A stretch of DNA of 64,000 bases from contig JAJZDW010000004.1 in NCBI GenBank assembly GCA_021851405.1, positions 90,738 to 154,737 of the forward strand, read 5' to 3'. This document shows, in pieces, positions 17,989-27,373 of the stretch (position 1 is its first letter; each line of letters begins with the position of its first letter). The stretch is from Pseudomonadota bacterium. GTDB lineage: Bacteria; Pseudomonadota; Gammaproteobacteria; Steroidobacterales; Steroidobacteraceae. Below the pieces are notes generated by a model that did no database searches, was not told where the DNA came from, and was given only the letters and a program-made list of their open reading frames with translations. A program made the position numbers and the translations under genes.

Positions 17989-19190
17989 AATTCGGCATCG
18001 ACCGTCTGCTGGCCGATCCGGCGCTGCGCAAGCCGCTCGCCGGCCGGCGCGTGGCGCTGCTGGCGCATCCGGCCTCCCTCACCCGCGGCCTGACGCACAG
18101 CCTCGATGCGCTGGCGGCGCTCGGGGATGTGCGCCTGACGGCCGCGTTCGGTCCGCAGCACGGACTGCGCGGCGACAAGCAGGACAACATGGTGGAGTCA
18201 CCGGACTTCACCGACCCCGTGCACGGCATTCCGGTGTTCAGCCTCTACGGCGAGGTGCGCCGGCCGACCGATGCGATGATGGACACGTTCGATGTCCTGT
18301 TGGTCGACCTGCAGGATCTGGGCTGCCGCGTCTACACGTTCGTCACGACGCTGCGCTACATGCTCGAGGCGTGTGCCCGCCACCGCAAGAGCCTCTGGGT
18401 GCTCGAGCGGCCCAATCCGATCGGCCGCCCGGTCGAGGGGCTGCTGCTGCAGCCGGGTGCGGAGAGCTTCGTCGGTGCCGGCCCGATGCCGATGCGCCAC
18501 GGCATGACGCTCGGGGAACTCGCGCGCTGGTTCGTGCACACCCTGAGTCTCGACGTCGACTGCCAGGTGGTGGCGCTCGAGGGCTGGAACCCCCATGCCG
18601 CCCCGGGTTACGGCTGGCCGCTCGGGGAGCGCACCTGGGTCAATCCCAGCCCGAATGCGCCCAACCTGTTCATGGCGCGCGGCTATCCGGGCACGGTGAT
18701 GCTCGAGGGCACCACGCTCTCGGAGGGCCGTGGCACGACACGGCCGCTCGAGGTATTCGGTGCGCCGGATCTCGAGGTGCCGGCTCTGCTCCAGACCATG
18801 CACGCGCTGGCGCCGGCCTGGCTGCGCGGCTGCCGGCTGCGGCCGTGCTGGTTCGAGCCGACGTTCCACAAGCACGCCGGGACGCTCTGCGCCGGTGTGC
18901 AGGTGCATGTCGAGGACCCGGTCCATTACGACCATCGGGCGTTCCGTCCGTGGCGGCTGATGGCCCTGGCGTTCAAGGCGCTGCGCCGGCTGCAGCCGCA
19001 GAGGCCCCTGTGGCGGGAGTTTCCCTACGAATACGAGCGCGAGCGACTCGCGATCGACGTGATCAACGGCGGAGAGACGCTGCGCCACTGGGTCGATGAC
19101 CCGTCCGCCGCGGCCGGCGATCTCGAGGCGCTGGCGAGTGCCGATGAGGCCGCTTGGCAGGACGCGCGGCGCCCCTTTTTGATATACTGA
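17985..19190 (+). CDS. DUF1343 / NamZ-type exo-beta-N-acetylmuramidase (GH171)
   Basis: A 401-aa DUF1343 protein. Characterised relatives (NamZ, GH171) release terminal MurNAc from peptidoglycan fragments. Family blocks visible are FGIDRLL at the N terminus, LTAAFGPQHGLRGDKQDNM, IPVFSLYGEVRRPT, DLQDLGCRVYTFVTTL, LERPNPIGR and LEGTTLSEGRGTTRP with the conserved acidic residues. Unlike many members, no signal peptide is present (MKFGIDRLLADP), so it may act in the cytoplasm, for example on recycled muropeptides; this is inference. The ATG overlaps the DOMON-like stop (ATGA). The C terminus ends normally in RRPFLIY. Confidence 0.85.
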   Translation: MKFGIDRLLADPALRKPLAGRRVALLAHPASLTRGLTHSLDALAALGDVRLTAAFGPQHGLRGDKQDNMVESPDFTDPVHGIPVFSLYGEVRRPTDAMMDTFDVLLVDLQDLGCRVYTFVTTLRYMLEACARHRKSLWVLERPNPIGRPVEGLLLQPGAESFVGAGPMPMRHGMTLGELARWFVHTLSLDVDCQVVALEGWNPHAAPGYGWPLGERTWVNPSPNAPNLFMARGYPGTVMLEGTTLSEGRGTTRPLEVFGAPDLEVPALLQTMHALAPAWLRGCRLRPCWFEPTFHKHAGTLCAGVQVHVEDPVHYDHRAFRPWRLMALAFKALRRLQPQRPLWREFPYEYERERLAIDVINGGETLRHWVDDPSAAAGDLEALASADEAAWQDARRPFLIY

Positions 19191-19334
19191 GATTTATCAA
19201 AGAGTTGCCGGCCGGGCTCACGCTTCGGCCTGCGGCGGCGTCTCGCCCGTCGCGGCGGCACTCCGTTTCCTGTCCATTCCGGGCCGAGCCCGGTGCTTTA
19301 TCCCGCCGGCGCTCGGCGCCGCAGGGCTGGTTCC

Positions 19335-21476
19335 ATGAACGCCGCACTCGACATCACCCGCTACCGCAAGCACTGGGCCGAACGTTTCGGTACGGCGCCT
19401 TTCCTGCCCATGACCCGCGCGGAAATGGACGCGCTGGGCTGGGACAGTTGCGACATCATCCTGGTCACGGGCGATGCCTACGTCGACCTGCCGAGCTTCG
19501 GCATGGCGGTCATCGGCCGGGTGCTCGAGGGGCAGGGCTTTCGGGTCGGCATCATCGCCCAGCCCGACTGGCACAGTGCCGAGCCGTTCGCGGCGCTCGG
19601 TCGGCCGAACCTGTTCTTCGGCATCACCGGCGGCAACATGGACTCCATGGTCAACCGCTACACCGCGGAGCGGCGGCTGCGCAGCGACGATGCGTATACG
19701 CCAGGCGGCATCGGTGGCAAGCGTCCCGACCGCTCGGTGATCGTGTATGCGCAGCGCGCGCGCGAGGCGTTCAAGGACGTGCCGATCGTGATCGGCGGCA
19801 TCGAGGCATCCCTGCGGCGCATTGCGCACTTCGACTACTGGTCGGAGAAAATCCGTCGCTCCGTCCTGCTCGATGCGAAGGCCGACCTGCTCGTGTACGG
19901 TAATGGCGAGCGCCAGGTGTGCGAGATTGCGCACCGTCTGGCGGCCGGCGCGCGTATCGATGAGCTCACCGATGTGCGCGGCACGGCGTTCGTGCGCAAG
20001 GCGCTGCCGGCGGGCTGGATCGAAATCGACTCCACACACCTCGATGAGCCCGGTGTGCTCGAGCCACCCGTGGATCCCTATGCCATGGCGGTGCAATCTG
20101 CGCCGGCGCCGGCAACGGCACAACCCGCAGAGAACGTGGTGCGGTTCGTGCGCCGCGTGAAGAACGCCGACCGGGAGCGCAGCGTGATCCGCATGCCCTC
20201 CTATGAGCAGGTCACCGCCGACCCGGTGTTGTATGCGCACGCCTCGCGCATCCTGCACCTGGAGGCGAACCCCGGCAACGCGCGCGCGCTTGCGCAGCGG
20301 CACGGGGACTTCGACGTGTGGCTCAATCCCCCGCCGATCCCGCTCAGCACCGCGGAGATGGACTGGGTGTACGAGCGCCCCTACCAGCGCCAGCCGCATC
20401 CGGTCTACGGCGAGGCGGCCATCCCGGCTTACAAGATGATCCGCTTCTCCGTGGCCATTCAGCGCGGCTGTTTCGGCGGCTGCTCGTTCTGCTCGATCAC
20501 CGAGCACGAGGGCCGGATCATCCAGAACCGCTCCGAGGCCTCGATTCTGCGCGAGGTCGAGGACATCCGTGATCGGGTGCCGGGCTTCACCGGCGTGATT
20601 TCCGATCTCGGTGGCCCGACCGCCAACATGTACCGCCTGGCGTGCCGCAGCCGGGAGATCGAGAGCGCCTGCCGCCGGCCCTCGTGCGTCTTTCCGGGCA
20701 TCTGCACCAACCTCGACACCAACCACGCGCCGCTGATTCAGCTGTACCGCAAGGTGCGCGAGCTGCCCGGCATCCGCAAGGTGCTCATCGCCTCGGGCGT
20801 TCGCTACGACCTCGCCGTGGAGTCCCCCGAGTACGTCAAGGAGCTCGTGCAGCACCACACCGGCGGGTACCTGAAGATCGCCCCGGAGGCGATCTCCGAC
20901 GGACCGCTCGCGATGATGATGAAGCCGGGAATCGGCGCCTACGACCGCTTCAAGGAACTGTTCGACCGGTACTCGCGCGAGGCGGGCAAGGAGCAGTACC
21001 TGATCCCGTATTTCATCGCCGCGCATCCCGGGACCCGCGATGAGGACATGCTCGAGCTCGCCGTGTGGCTGAAGCGCAATGGCTTTCGGGCCGATCAGGT
21101 GCAGGCGTTCCTGCCCTCGCCGATGGCGAGCGCCACCGCGATGTACCACGCGGGCAAGAATCCGCTGAAGCGCGTACGGCGCAGCGGCGGGGAGGTGCAC
21201 GTGCCGAAGGGACTGAAGGTGCGCCGTCTGCACAAGGCCTTCCTGCGCTACCACGACCCGAACAATTGGCCGATGCTGCGCGAGGCGCTGCGTCGCATGG
21301 GTCGCGCCGAACTCATCGGCAGCGGCAAACACCAGCTCGTGCCGGCCTATCAGCCGCCGGGCACCGGCGAGGCGCACGAAGGACACCGCGGTGCCCGGAC
21401 GGGCGAGCGTGCCGGGCCGCGTCCGCAGCCGTTTCGCACGCAGCACACCGGACTGCCGCGCACCCCGCGGCGCTGA
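19335..21476 (+). CDS. YgiQ-family radical SAM protein
   Basis: A 713-aa protein of the YgiQ family. The radical SAM cluster motif CxxxCxxC is C379-C383-C386 in [18 protein letters not shown]-terminal blocks such as [20 protein letters not shown] and [16 protein letters not shown] are typical, and [12 protein letters not shown] lies in the barrel. The substrate of the family is not known to me. I choose ATG 19335 ([19 protein letters not shown]), which matches the family start, over an upstream in-frame codon at 19293. The tail after about residue 670 is low-complexity and basic, as in other members. It is preceded by about 145 bp without features and followed closely by a GNAT gene. Confidence 0.88.
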   Translation: MNAALDITRYRKHWAERFGTAPFLPMTRAEMDALGWDSCDIILVTGDAYVDLPSFGMAVIGRVLEGQGFRVGIIAQPDWHSAEPFAALGRPNLFFGITGGNMDSMVNRYTAERRLRSDDAYTPGGIGGKRPDRSVIVYAQRAREAFKDVPIVIGGIEASLRRIAHFDYWSEKIRRSVLLDAKADLLVYGNGERQVCEIAHRLAAGARIDELTDVRGTAFVRKALPAGWIEIDSTHLDEPGVLEPPVDPYAMAVQSAPAPATAQPAENVVRFVRRVKNADRERSVIRMPSYEQVTADPVLYAHASRILHLEANPGNARALAQRHGDFDVWLNPPPIPLSTAEMDWVYERPYQRQPHPVYGEAAIPAYKMIRFSVAIQRGCFGGCSFCSITEHEGRIIQNRSEASILREVEDIRDRVPGFTGVISDLGGPTANMYRLACRSREIESACRRPSCVFPGICTNLDTNHAPLIQLYRKVRELPGIRKVLIASGVRYDLAVESPEYVKELVQHHTGGYLKIAPEAISDGPLAMMMKPGIGAYDRFKELFDRYSREAGKEQYLIPYFIAAHPGTRDEDMLELAVWLKRNGFRADQVQAFLPSPMASATAMYHAGKNPLKRVRRSGGEVHVPKGLKVRRLHKAFLRYHDPNNWPMLREALRRMGRAELIGSGKHQLVPAYQPPGTGEAHEGHRGARTGERAGPRPQPFRTQHTGLPRTPRR

Positions 21477-21492
21477 GCAGCCAACGGCAGTC

Positions 21493-22188
21493 ATGGCCGC
21501 CGCCCATCCCCTCGATCGCCCGGTCTGGGCGAGTCTGGCGACTCACCATGAGCCGTTCGCCGCCGGTGGACCGCTCGCACGGCGGTACCGCGCCGAATAC
21601 AACGTGTTCGCCGGTCAGGTGGACGAGTCGCCCGAAGCGCTCGCGGCACTCGCCGCGCTGATCGTTCCCGGCGAGCAGGTGTGCATCGCGCAGGCGATGC
21701 CGGTGGTGGTGCCGCCCGGACTCCAGGTGCACAAGAGCCTGCAGGGGGTGCAGCTGACGGCGCCCCCGGCACTCGACGTGCCTGACGGGGCCGAGCCGCT
21801 GCTGGCGCTGACCGAACACGATGCGCCGGAGATGTTTGCGCTCGCCCGCCTCACCGAGCCGGGGCCGTTCGCTCCGCGGACCCACGTCCTCGGTCGCTTT
21901 ATCGGCATCCGTATCGACGGGCGGCTCGCGGCCATGGCCGGGGAGCGTTTTCGTTTTCCCGGCTACACCGAGGTCAGCGCCGTCTGTACGCATCCGGATT
22001 TTCGCGGCCGAGGTTTCGCGCGCCGCCTCACCGCGGCGGTCACTGCTGCGATTCACCGCCGCGGGGAGCAGGCGTTCCTGCAGGCGTGGAAGACCAACAC
22101 GCCGGCGATCACGTTGTACCAGTCGCTCGGTTTTGAGCTTCGCGCCGAGATGAATGTGCGAGTGTTGGTCCGCGCGAGGCCGGATTGA
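21493..22188 (+). CDS. GNAT family N-acetyltransferase (FR47-like)
   Basis: A 231-aa protein whose C-terminal half, about 110-225, is a GNAT fold: VSAVCTHPDFRGRGFARRL holds the acetyl-CoA pyrophosphate loop RGRGFA, and ITLYQSLGFELR is the usual closing motif. The N-terminal half (about 1-110) is the extra domain seen in FR47-type GNATs. The substrate cannot be predicted. ATG 21493 is chosen because the open frame upstream overlaps the end of ygiQ. It lies 16 bp after the YgiQ stop and is probably co-transcribed with it. Confidence 0.8.
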   Translation: MAAAHPLDRPVWASLATHHEPFAAGGPLARRYRAEYNVFAGQVDESPEALAALAALIVPGEQVCIAQAMPVVVPPGLQVHKSLQGVQLTAPPALDVPDGAEPLLALTEHDAPEMFALARLTEPGPFAPRTHVLGRFIGIRIDGRLAAMAGERFRFPGYTEVSAVCTHPDFRGRGFARRLTAAVTAAIHRRGEQAFLQAWKTNTPAITLYQSLGFELRAEMNVRVLVRARPD

Positions 22189-22216
22189 GTCGCGTGCCGA
22201 CCGCGCAGCACTGCGT

Positions 22217-22754
22217 TCAGTCCGCGGTGCGGGTGCGCATCACCGAGATCAGCGCCGTCGCCAGGTGCGGTCCGCCGACCCAGAATCTCCAGCCGAGCAC
22301 CCGCCGGTCCATGAGCGTGCCGGGCTGAGCGGCGAGGAAGCGCCGATACGCCCGGGTGCGGCCGATGTCCGCGATCAGGGCCGTGCCGCCCGGCTTCAGC
22401 GCTCGCAGACTCTCCGTCAGAGCCCGTTCGCGGTTGCCCGACGGGGCCTTCGTCGACCACAGGTCGACGCCCACGGTCTGTCCCTGCGCCAGCCGTTGCG
22501 CCGCGGTCGCACCCCGCATCGCGCCGTCGCTCATCACCCTGCAGGGCAAGTCCGTCGAGCAGCTCGGGCCCTACCGCGAACGTGCCGCGCCGGCGGGTCC
22601 ACAGGCCACTGCTGCTCACCAGCGCGAAGAGGACGGTGATCGCTTCGAGCGCGGGAGTGACCGCACGGCATGCCGTCAGCATGATCACGGTCGCGATGGC
22701 GCCGCCGAACGCAAGGGCCGCGAGGCCCCGTACAGGACGTGGGGGCATCGACAC
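22217..22754 (-). pseudogene. Broken class I SAM methyltransferase
   Basis: Two reading frames on this strand join into one degraded methyltransferase. The first (22754 to about 22545) begins MSMPPRPVRGLAALAFGG with an N-terminal membrane helix and reaches LLDGLALQGDE, where family members continue with the SAM motif VLDVGCGRG. That motif is spoiled and the frame changes. The second frame (about 22549 to 22217) resumes with AAQRLAQGQTVGVDLW and ends LGWRFWVGGPHL plus a short tail. In addition, about 70 residues normally found between SGN and RERAL are missing at about 22432. With the glycine-rich loop damaged and the core deleted it should be inactive. A sequencing error alone would not explain the deletion. 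Confidence 0.75.
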
Positions 22755-23110
22755 CGTAGTGGCCGCGACGTGTGGGCGTCATGGGAGGGGAGGTGGCGAT
22801 GCGACGGTGCGGGGGGCGATTCGAGGGGGGGCGGGCGGTGCCGGCAGGCCTTGCTCAGCCGCATGCACGGCTCGGTGGTCCCGAGCCGCACGACCGGCGT
22901 GTGAACCCGCGGTGCCGTGCGCTCGCGAGTCGACATGACTGCGCTTTCCCCCGGGCGCGATGGTCGCTGAAACACCAGCCGCCTGGCGCAGACGCTCAGG
23001 CGTGACGTCCCTTGCCGCCGGTCGGACGAGCGGATGAGAATGTCCGTGCAAAAAGCGCCGTGCCCGGCGGCGACACGGGCACGATCCGGTCAATCACCCA
23101 GAGGCAAATC
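22755..23110. other. Intergenic region, no supported gene
   Basis: About 350 bp with GC-rich open frames on both strands that show no recognisable protein text. It contains a run of G's around 22826-22832 and the presumed promoters of the broken methyltransferase (leftward) and the small ORF/GNAT pair (rightward). Confidence 0.5.
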
Positions 23111-23203
23111 ATGACACGCGTCAATAATGAGGGGGCCGCCGCGCCGGTACCGGCCGTCGGCGCAGGTGGGTGGCGAGTGGTCACGGTGGGCCTCCGGTCA
23201 TGA
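23111..23203 (+). CDS. Possible 30-aa leader peptide or small protein
   Basis: ATG 23111 has GAGG 6 nt upstream (23101-23104). The 30-codon frame MTRVNNEGAAAPVPAVG... ends in TGA overlapping the ATG of the GNAT gene as ATGA, the coupling used by real genes in this chromosome. No homology is recognised. It may be a translated leader that couples ribosomes into the GNAT. Confidence 0.35.
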   Translation: MTRVNNEGAAAPVPAVGAGGWRVVTVGLRS

Positions 23204-23664
23204 GTCACCTCGAGACAGTCTCGCCGCCGCAGATCCGCACCGCCGATGTGGCCGACGCCGCGGAGCTCGCACGGCTGTCTGCGCAACTCGGTTACCCTTG
23301 TCAGCCGATCGCGATGCGTCAACGCCTCGAGCGGCTCGCCGCGCGCCCCGATCACGCCGTGTTCGTGGCGAGCGTGGAGGAGCGCGCGCCGCTCGCCGGC
23401 TGGGTGCATGTCGGGGCGGGTCTGTGGCTCGAGTCCGGCGAGTGCGCGGAGATCCTCGGGCTGGTGGTCGATGCGGCGATGCGCCGCGGTGGCCTGGGCC
23501 GCAGGCTCATCGGTGCCGCGGAGCAGTGGAGTCGCGCGGCGGGATTCGAGCGGATCGTGGTGCGCTCGAACGCGGTGCGCCCCGAGGCGCATACGTTCTA
23601 CCCGTCGCTTGAGTACACCCTGGAGAAGACCCAACGGGTCTACGGCAAGGCGCTCACGCCGTGA
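23200..23664 (+). CDS. GNAT family N-acetyltransferase
   Basis: A compact 154-aa GNAT. LGLVVDAAMRRGGLGRRLIGAAEQW contains the acetyl-CoA loop RRGGLGRR, followed by ERIVVRSNAVRPEAHTFYPSLEY where the family usually has AHRFYERLGF. The text IRTADVADAAELARLSAQLGYP at the N terminus is typical of small-molecule GNATs of the PA4866/AAC type. Substrate unknown. The ATG overlaps the stop of a possible 30-aa upstream ORF. About 105 bp separate it from the nitroreductase, with no shared overlap. Confidence 0.82.
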   Translation: MSHLETVSPPQIRTADVADAAELARLSAQLGYPCQPIAMRQRLERLAARPDHAVFVASVEERAPLAGWVHVGAGLWLESGECAEILGLVVDAAMRRGGLGRRLIGAAEQWSRAAGFERIVVRSNAVRPEAHTFYPSLEYTLEKTQRVYGKALTP

Positions 23665-23769
23665 ACGCCGTGGCGTGCGCCTGCGGGCGCTAGGGGAAAA
23701 CCACACTTTCGGGAGCGCAGCACGGCGGACTACCGTAGTGAAGTCAGGTCCTGACCTGCGGGGACGCCC

Positions 23770-24465
23770 ATGCACACCAGACGACCGGCGGCGCGGCCGG
23801 CGCGTGCCGCGGCCGAGCCAGCCGCGCAGCGGCTGCCGCGCCCGCGCCGCGCGGCGCGCACTCTGCTGATCCGCGCTCTGCAGCGGCGGCAGACGACTCG
23901 CGCGTTCAGCGCTCGGAAACTCTCCGCCGAGACGCTCTCGGAGCTGCTCTGGGCCGCCTTCGGGGTGAATCGCCCGCGCGGACCTCTCGGCGGGGTCGGT
24001 CGCACGGCCGCCTCGGCGAGCAACTCCCAGGAGATCGACGTCTACGTCGCACTGGCCGACGGGACCTACCGATACGATGCGCTGGCGCATCGTCTCGAGC
24101 TCGTCGTGCCGGGGGACCTGCGGGCGCTGGCCATCGGCCGACGGCAATCCAAAACGGACCCCGGTGCCGGTGCGCCCGTGCGGCTGATCTATGTCGCGGA
24201 CCTCGACCGTTTGGTGCACACGCGCGGTGTGCAGGAGCCGGGTCTGCGCGACCCGGACATGCAGCGCGCGTACTCCTGCGTCGACATCGGCCTGATCGCG
24301 GCCAACGTCTATCTGTTCGCCGCGGCCACGGGTCTGGGGGCCTGGTTCCACAACTGCGACCGTGAGCGCCTGGCGGCGCGTCTGGCGCTGCGAGCCGAAC
24401 AGCGTGTACTGTTCGCGCAGACGGTCGGACACCCACAGCGCCGTTTCCGGGGGGGGCCTCCATGA
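23770..24465 (+). CDS. Nitroreductase-family protein (SagB-like)
   Basis: A 231-aa FMN-dependent nitroreductase-fold protein. After a low-complexity Arg/Ala N terminus (1-30), LQRRQTTRAFSARKLSAETLSELLWAAFGVNRP is the classic FMN-phosphate-binding start (RRQTTRAF), and DIGLIAANVYLFAAATGLGAW is the dimer-interface helix. The insertion pattern (ASASNSQEIDVYVALADGTYRYD) resembles SagB-type dehydrogenases, but no cyclodehydratase gene is near. Members reduce nitro-compounds or quinones with NAD(P)H, or oxidise azolines. It overlaps the SDR gene by ATGA, so the two oxidoreductases are probably made together. Confidence 0.82.
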   Translation: MHTRRPAARPARAAAEPAAQRLPRPRRAARTLLIRALQRRQTTRAFSARKLSAETLSELLWAAFGVNRPRGPLGGVGRTAASASNSQEIDVYVALADGTYRYDALAHRLELVVPGDLRALAIGRRQSKTDPGAGAPVRLIYVADLDRLVHTRGVQEPGLRDPDMQRAYSCVDIGLIAANVYLFAAATGLGAWFHNCDRERLAARLALRAEQRVLFAQTVGHPQRRFRGGPP

Positions 24466-25214
24466 AACTCGACGGCAACACCGTGCTGATCACCGGTGGC
24501 GGCAGCGGCATCGGTCTGGCGCTGGCGGCGGCGTTCCTCGAGCGCGGCAACGAGGTGATCATCTGCGGGCGCAGCGCCGACCGGCTCGCGGCCGCCAAGC
24601 GCTGGTATCCGGCGCTGCATACCAAGAGGGCGGACCTGTCCGACCTCGCGGGCTGTCAGGAGCTGTCGCTCTGGGCGGCCGATCGCTTCGAGCGGCTGAA
24701 CCTCCTGATCAACAACGCCGGCGTGCAGCGCGACATCGATTTCACGCGCGGTGCGAGTGAGTTTCTCTCCGGGGAGAACGAGCTGCGCATCGATCTGGAG
24801 GCCCCGATCTTGCTCTCGGGCCTGATGGTGCCGCTGCTCGCCGGGAAGCGGCCTGCCGCCATCATCAACGTCACCTCAGGGCTGGGGTTCGTGCCCTCGG
24901 CGCGCACCCCCGTGTACAGCGCCGCGAAGGCCGGCCTGCACGCCTTCAGCATGGCGCTGCGTCACCAGCTGATGCCGCTCGGCATCCAGGTATTCGAGGT
25001 GGTGCCGCCGGCGATCAATACCGGGCTGAACCCGCAGGGCCGCGCGCGCCGGCCGCAGCTGAAGATTGACCTCGAGCCGGCCGAGTTCGCGGCCGTGGTC
25101 ATGGCCGACCTCGAGAGCGACGTCGCGGAGATCGGCTATGGGTTCAGTGCCGATGCCCTGCGTGCCTCGCGGGCCGAGATCGATCGGCGCTTCGTCCAGC
25201 TGAACGCACCCTGA
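24462..25214 (+). CDS. DltE-like short-chain dehydrogenase/reductase
   Basis: A 250-aa classical SDR: TGGGSGIGLALAAAF at residues 11-25 is the NAD(P)-binding glycine loop, NNAGVQ at about 85, and the catalytic Ser in INVTSGLGFVP with YSAAK (Tyr and Lys) about 15 residues later. VFEVVPPAINTGLNPQG and the overall length match the DltE-type subgroup. Substrate not predictable. Its ATG overlaps the nitroreductase stop, and about 55 bp follow before the NfeD gene. Confidence 0.85.
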   Translation: MKLDGNTVLITGGGSGIGLALAAAFLERGNEVIICGRSADRLAAAKRWYPALHTKRADLSDLAGCQELSLWAADRFERLNLLINNAGVQRDIDFTRGASEFLSGENELRIDLEAPILLSGLMVPLLAGKRPAAIINVTSGLGFVPSARTPVYSAAKAGLHAFSMALRHQLMPLGIQVFEVVPPAINTGLNPQGRARRPQLKIDLEPAEFAAVVMADLESDVAEIGYGFSADALRASRAEIDRRFVQLNAP

Positions 25215-25269
25215 GGAGAGGCGGCAGCGGTCTGGTTGCTGGCCGGCAGGGCGGGGGGATAATGCACCC

Positions 25270-26577
25270 ATGAGAGCCTGGCTGATCGTACTGACGGCGC
25301 TGCTGGCGGGGGCGCTCGCGGCGCGGGCGCGCGGCGCCGCACCCGCGCCGCCCGTGCCCCCGGCGATCGGGCTCGAGCTGCAGGGTGCGATCGGGCCGGC
25401 CACGGCGCACTACATCGTGCAGGGATTGCATACGGCCGCCGCGCGCGACGCCCCGTTCGTCATCCTGCGCATCGACACGCCGGGCGGCCTGGAGACCTCG
25501 ATGCGGGAGATCATCGCGGCCATCCTGGCCGCACCCCTGCCGGTGATCGGCTATGTCGCGCCCGCCGGCGCCCGCGCCGCGAGCGCCGGGACCTACATCT
25601 TGTACGCCTGTTCGATCGCGGCCATGGCCCCGGCCACCCACCTCGGGGCCGCCACCCCGGTGTCGCTCGGCGGCGGGACGCCGACGCCGGCCCGCATGAG
25701 CGCCGAGCAGCGCAAGATCCTCAATGATTCCATCGCCTACATCCGCTCGCTCGCCGAGCTGCGCGGGCGTAACGTCACGTGGGCCGAGCAGGCGGTGCGC
25801 GGGGCGGCGAGCCTGCCGGCCGAGGATGCGCTGCGCCGGCACGTGATCGACCTCATCGCCCCCAGTCTCCCGAATCTGCTCACGCAGCTCGAGGGCCGCG
25901 CCGTCGAACTGCACGGCCGCACCGTCCACTTGGCGAACGCCGGGGCCGAGGTGGTGTGGCGGGCGCCGGGCTGGCGCACCCGGGTGCTCGCGGCCATCAC
26001 CAACCCGATGATCGCCTACGGGTTGCTGCTGATCGGGCTGTGGGGGTTGATCTTCGAGGGCTTCCATCCGGGCGGCGTGCTGCCGGGGGTGGTGGGCGTG
26101 GTGGCGCTGCTGGTGGCGCTGTTCGCCTTCCAGATGTTGCCGACGGATTTCGCCGGTTTGGCGCTGATCGGCGTCGGATCGGCCCTGATGGCCGCGGAAT
26201 TCTTCTTTCCCACCTACGGTTCGCTCGGCATCGGCGGATTGATCGCCTTCGTCATCGGATCGCTCGTGCTGTTCGACTCCGGAGTCCCGGGCATGGACAT
26301 CAGCCGTGCCGTGATCGGCGCGCTCGCCACCGTCGGCGGCGGGGTCATCCTCGGGATCGTGTATCTTGGCACCCGTGCACAGCGGCGTCCGCCCGCCGCG
26401 GGCGTGCAGGCCATGGTGGGCCAGATCGTGGAGGCGCAAGAGGACCTCGCGGCGCACGGCCGGGTCCGCTACGGCGGGGAGGTCTGGAACGCGTTTTCCC
26501 TCTCGCCCCTGAAGCGCGGTGAGCGGGCGCGGATCGTGAAGGTCGAAGGGCTGCAGTTGTGGGTCGAGCCGCTCTGA
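25270..26577 (+). CDS. NfeD-family membrane serine protease
   Basis: A 435-aa protein with a signal-like hydrophobic N terminus (1-22), a ClpP-class serine protease domain (about 30-225), four to five transmembrane helices (about 238-365) and a C-terminal OB-like NfeD domain (about 375-435). The catalytic dyad is probably S105 in AGARAASAGTY and K149 in the QRKILND segment, matching the Ser/Lys arrangement known for PH1510. IDTPGGLETSMREII is the substrate-strand motif. The partner is the slipin gene 28 bp downstream; related archaeal proteases cleave the C terminus of their slipin. Role: membrane quality control or microdomain maintenance (family knowledge). Confidence 0.9.
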   Translation: MRAWLIVLTALLAGALAARARGAAPAPPVPPAIGLELQGAIGPATAHYIVQGLHTAAARDAPFVILRIDTPGGLETSMREIIAAILAAPLPVIGYVAPAGARAASAGTYILYACSIAAMAPATHLGAATPVSLGGGTPTPARMSAEQRKILNDSIAYIRSLAELRGRNVTWAEQAVRGAASLPAEDALRRHVIDLIAPSLPNLLTQLEGRAVELHGRTVHLANAGAEVVWRAPGWRTRVLAAITNPMIAYGLLLIGLWGLIFEGFHPGGVLPGVVGVVALLVALFAFQMLPTDFAGLALIGVGSALMAAEFFFPTYGSLGIGGLIAFVIGSLVLFDSGVPGMDISRAVIGALATVGGGVILGIVYLGTRAQRRPPAAGVQAMVGQIVEAQEDLAAHGRVRYGGEVWNAFSLSPLKRGERARIVKVEGLQLWVEPL

Positions 26578-26605
26578 TGCACGGGCGCCCGGCGCGGAGG
26601 TTCAC

Positions 26606-27367
26606 ATGTCGTATTTTCTGATCGTCGTGATCGTGCTGGTCGCGCTGCTGGTGATCAGCTCCGTGCGGGTGCTGAACGAATACGAGCGGGCGGTCATGTT
26701 TACGCTCGGGCGTTTCACCGGCATCCGCGGCCCCGGCCTGATCCTGCTCTGGCCGGTGATTCAGCGCATGAACAAGGTGGACCTGCGCGTCATCGTGCTG
26801 AACGTGCCGAAGCAGGACATCATCACGCGCGACAATGTCTCGGTGAAGGTGAACGCGGTCGTCTACTTCCGCATCGTCGATCCGAGCAAGGCCATCATCC
26901 AGGTGGCCAACGCCTGGGAGGCGACCAGCCAGGTGGCGCAGACCACGCTGCGCTCGGTCCTCGGGCAGCACGAGATGGACGATCTGCTCTCCCAGCGCGA
27001 CAAGCTCAACGCCGATATCCAGAGGATTCTCGACGAGAACACCGAGGCGTGGGGCATCAAGGTGGCCAATGTCGAGCTGAAGGACGTCGATCTCGATGAG
27101 ACCATGGTGCGGGCTATGGCGCGCCAGGCCGAGGCCGAGCGCAACCGGCGCGCCAAGGTCATCAATGCCGAAGGTGAGCGCCAGGCGGCACAGACTCTGG
27201 TCGAGGCCGCTCGGGCGCTCGCGCAACAACCGAGCGCGATGCAGCTGCGTTACCTGCAGACCCTGGCCGACATCGCGCACGACAAGTCGCAGCTCATCAT
27301 CTTTCCGCTGCCGCTCGATCTGATCGGGCCGTTGTTGAACCGCGGCAGCACGCCGCCGACGAGCTGA
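26606..27367 (+). CDS. Slipin / stomatin-like membrane protein (SPFH)
   Basis: A 253-aa SPFH-domain protein with one N-terminal membrane anchor (about 2-22, YFLIVVIVLVALLVIS). Typical slipin blocks are VRVLNEYERAVMFTLGRF, GPGLILLWPVIQRMNKVDLR, the NVSVKVNAVVYFRIVDPSKA segment and a C-terminal heptad-like coiled coil with RQAEAERNRRAKVINAEGE. Length is normal for slipin-2 types. It follows the NfeD protease, the usual two-gene arrangement; the pair builds membrane microdomains. DUF423 follows after 6 bp and is probably co-transcribed. Confidence 0.92.
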   Translation: MSYFLIVVIVLVALLVISSVRVLNEYERAVMFTLGRFTGIRGPGLILLWPVIQRMNKVDLRVIVLNVPKQDIITRDNVSVKVNAVVYFRIVDPSKAIIQVANAWEATSQVAQTTLRSVLGQHEMDDLLSQRDKLNADIQRILDENTEAWGIKVANVELKDVDLDETMVRAMARQAEAERNRRAKVINAEGERQAAQTLVEAARALAQQPSAMQLRYLQTLADIAHDKSQLIIFPLPLDLIGPLLNRGSTPPTS

Positions 27368-27373
27368 GGCGCG

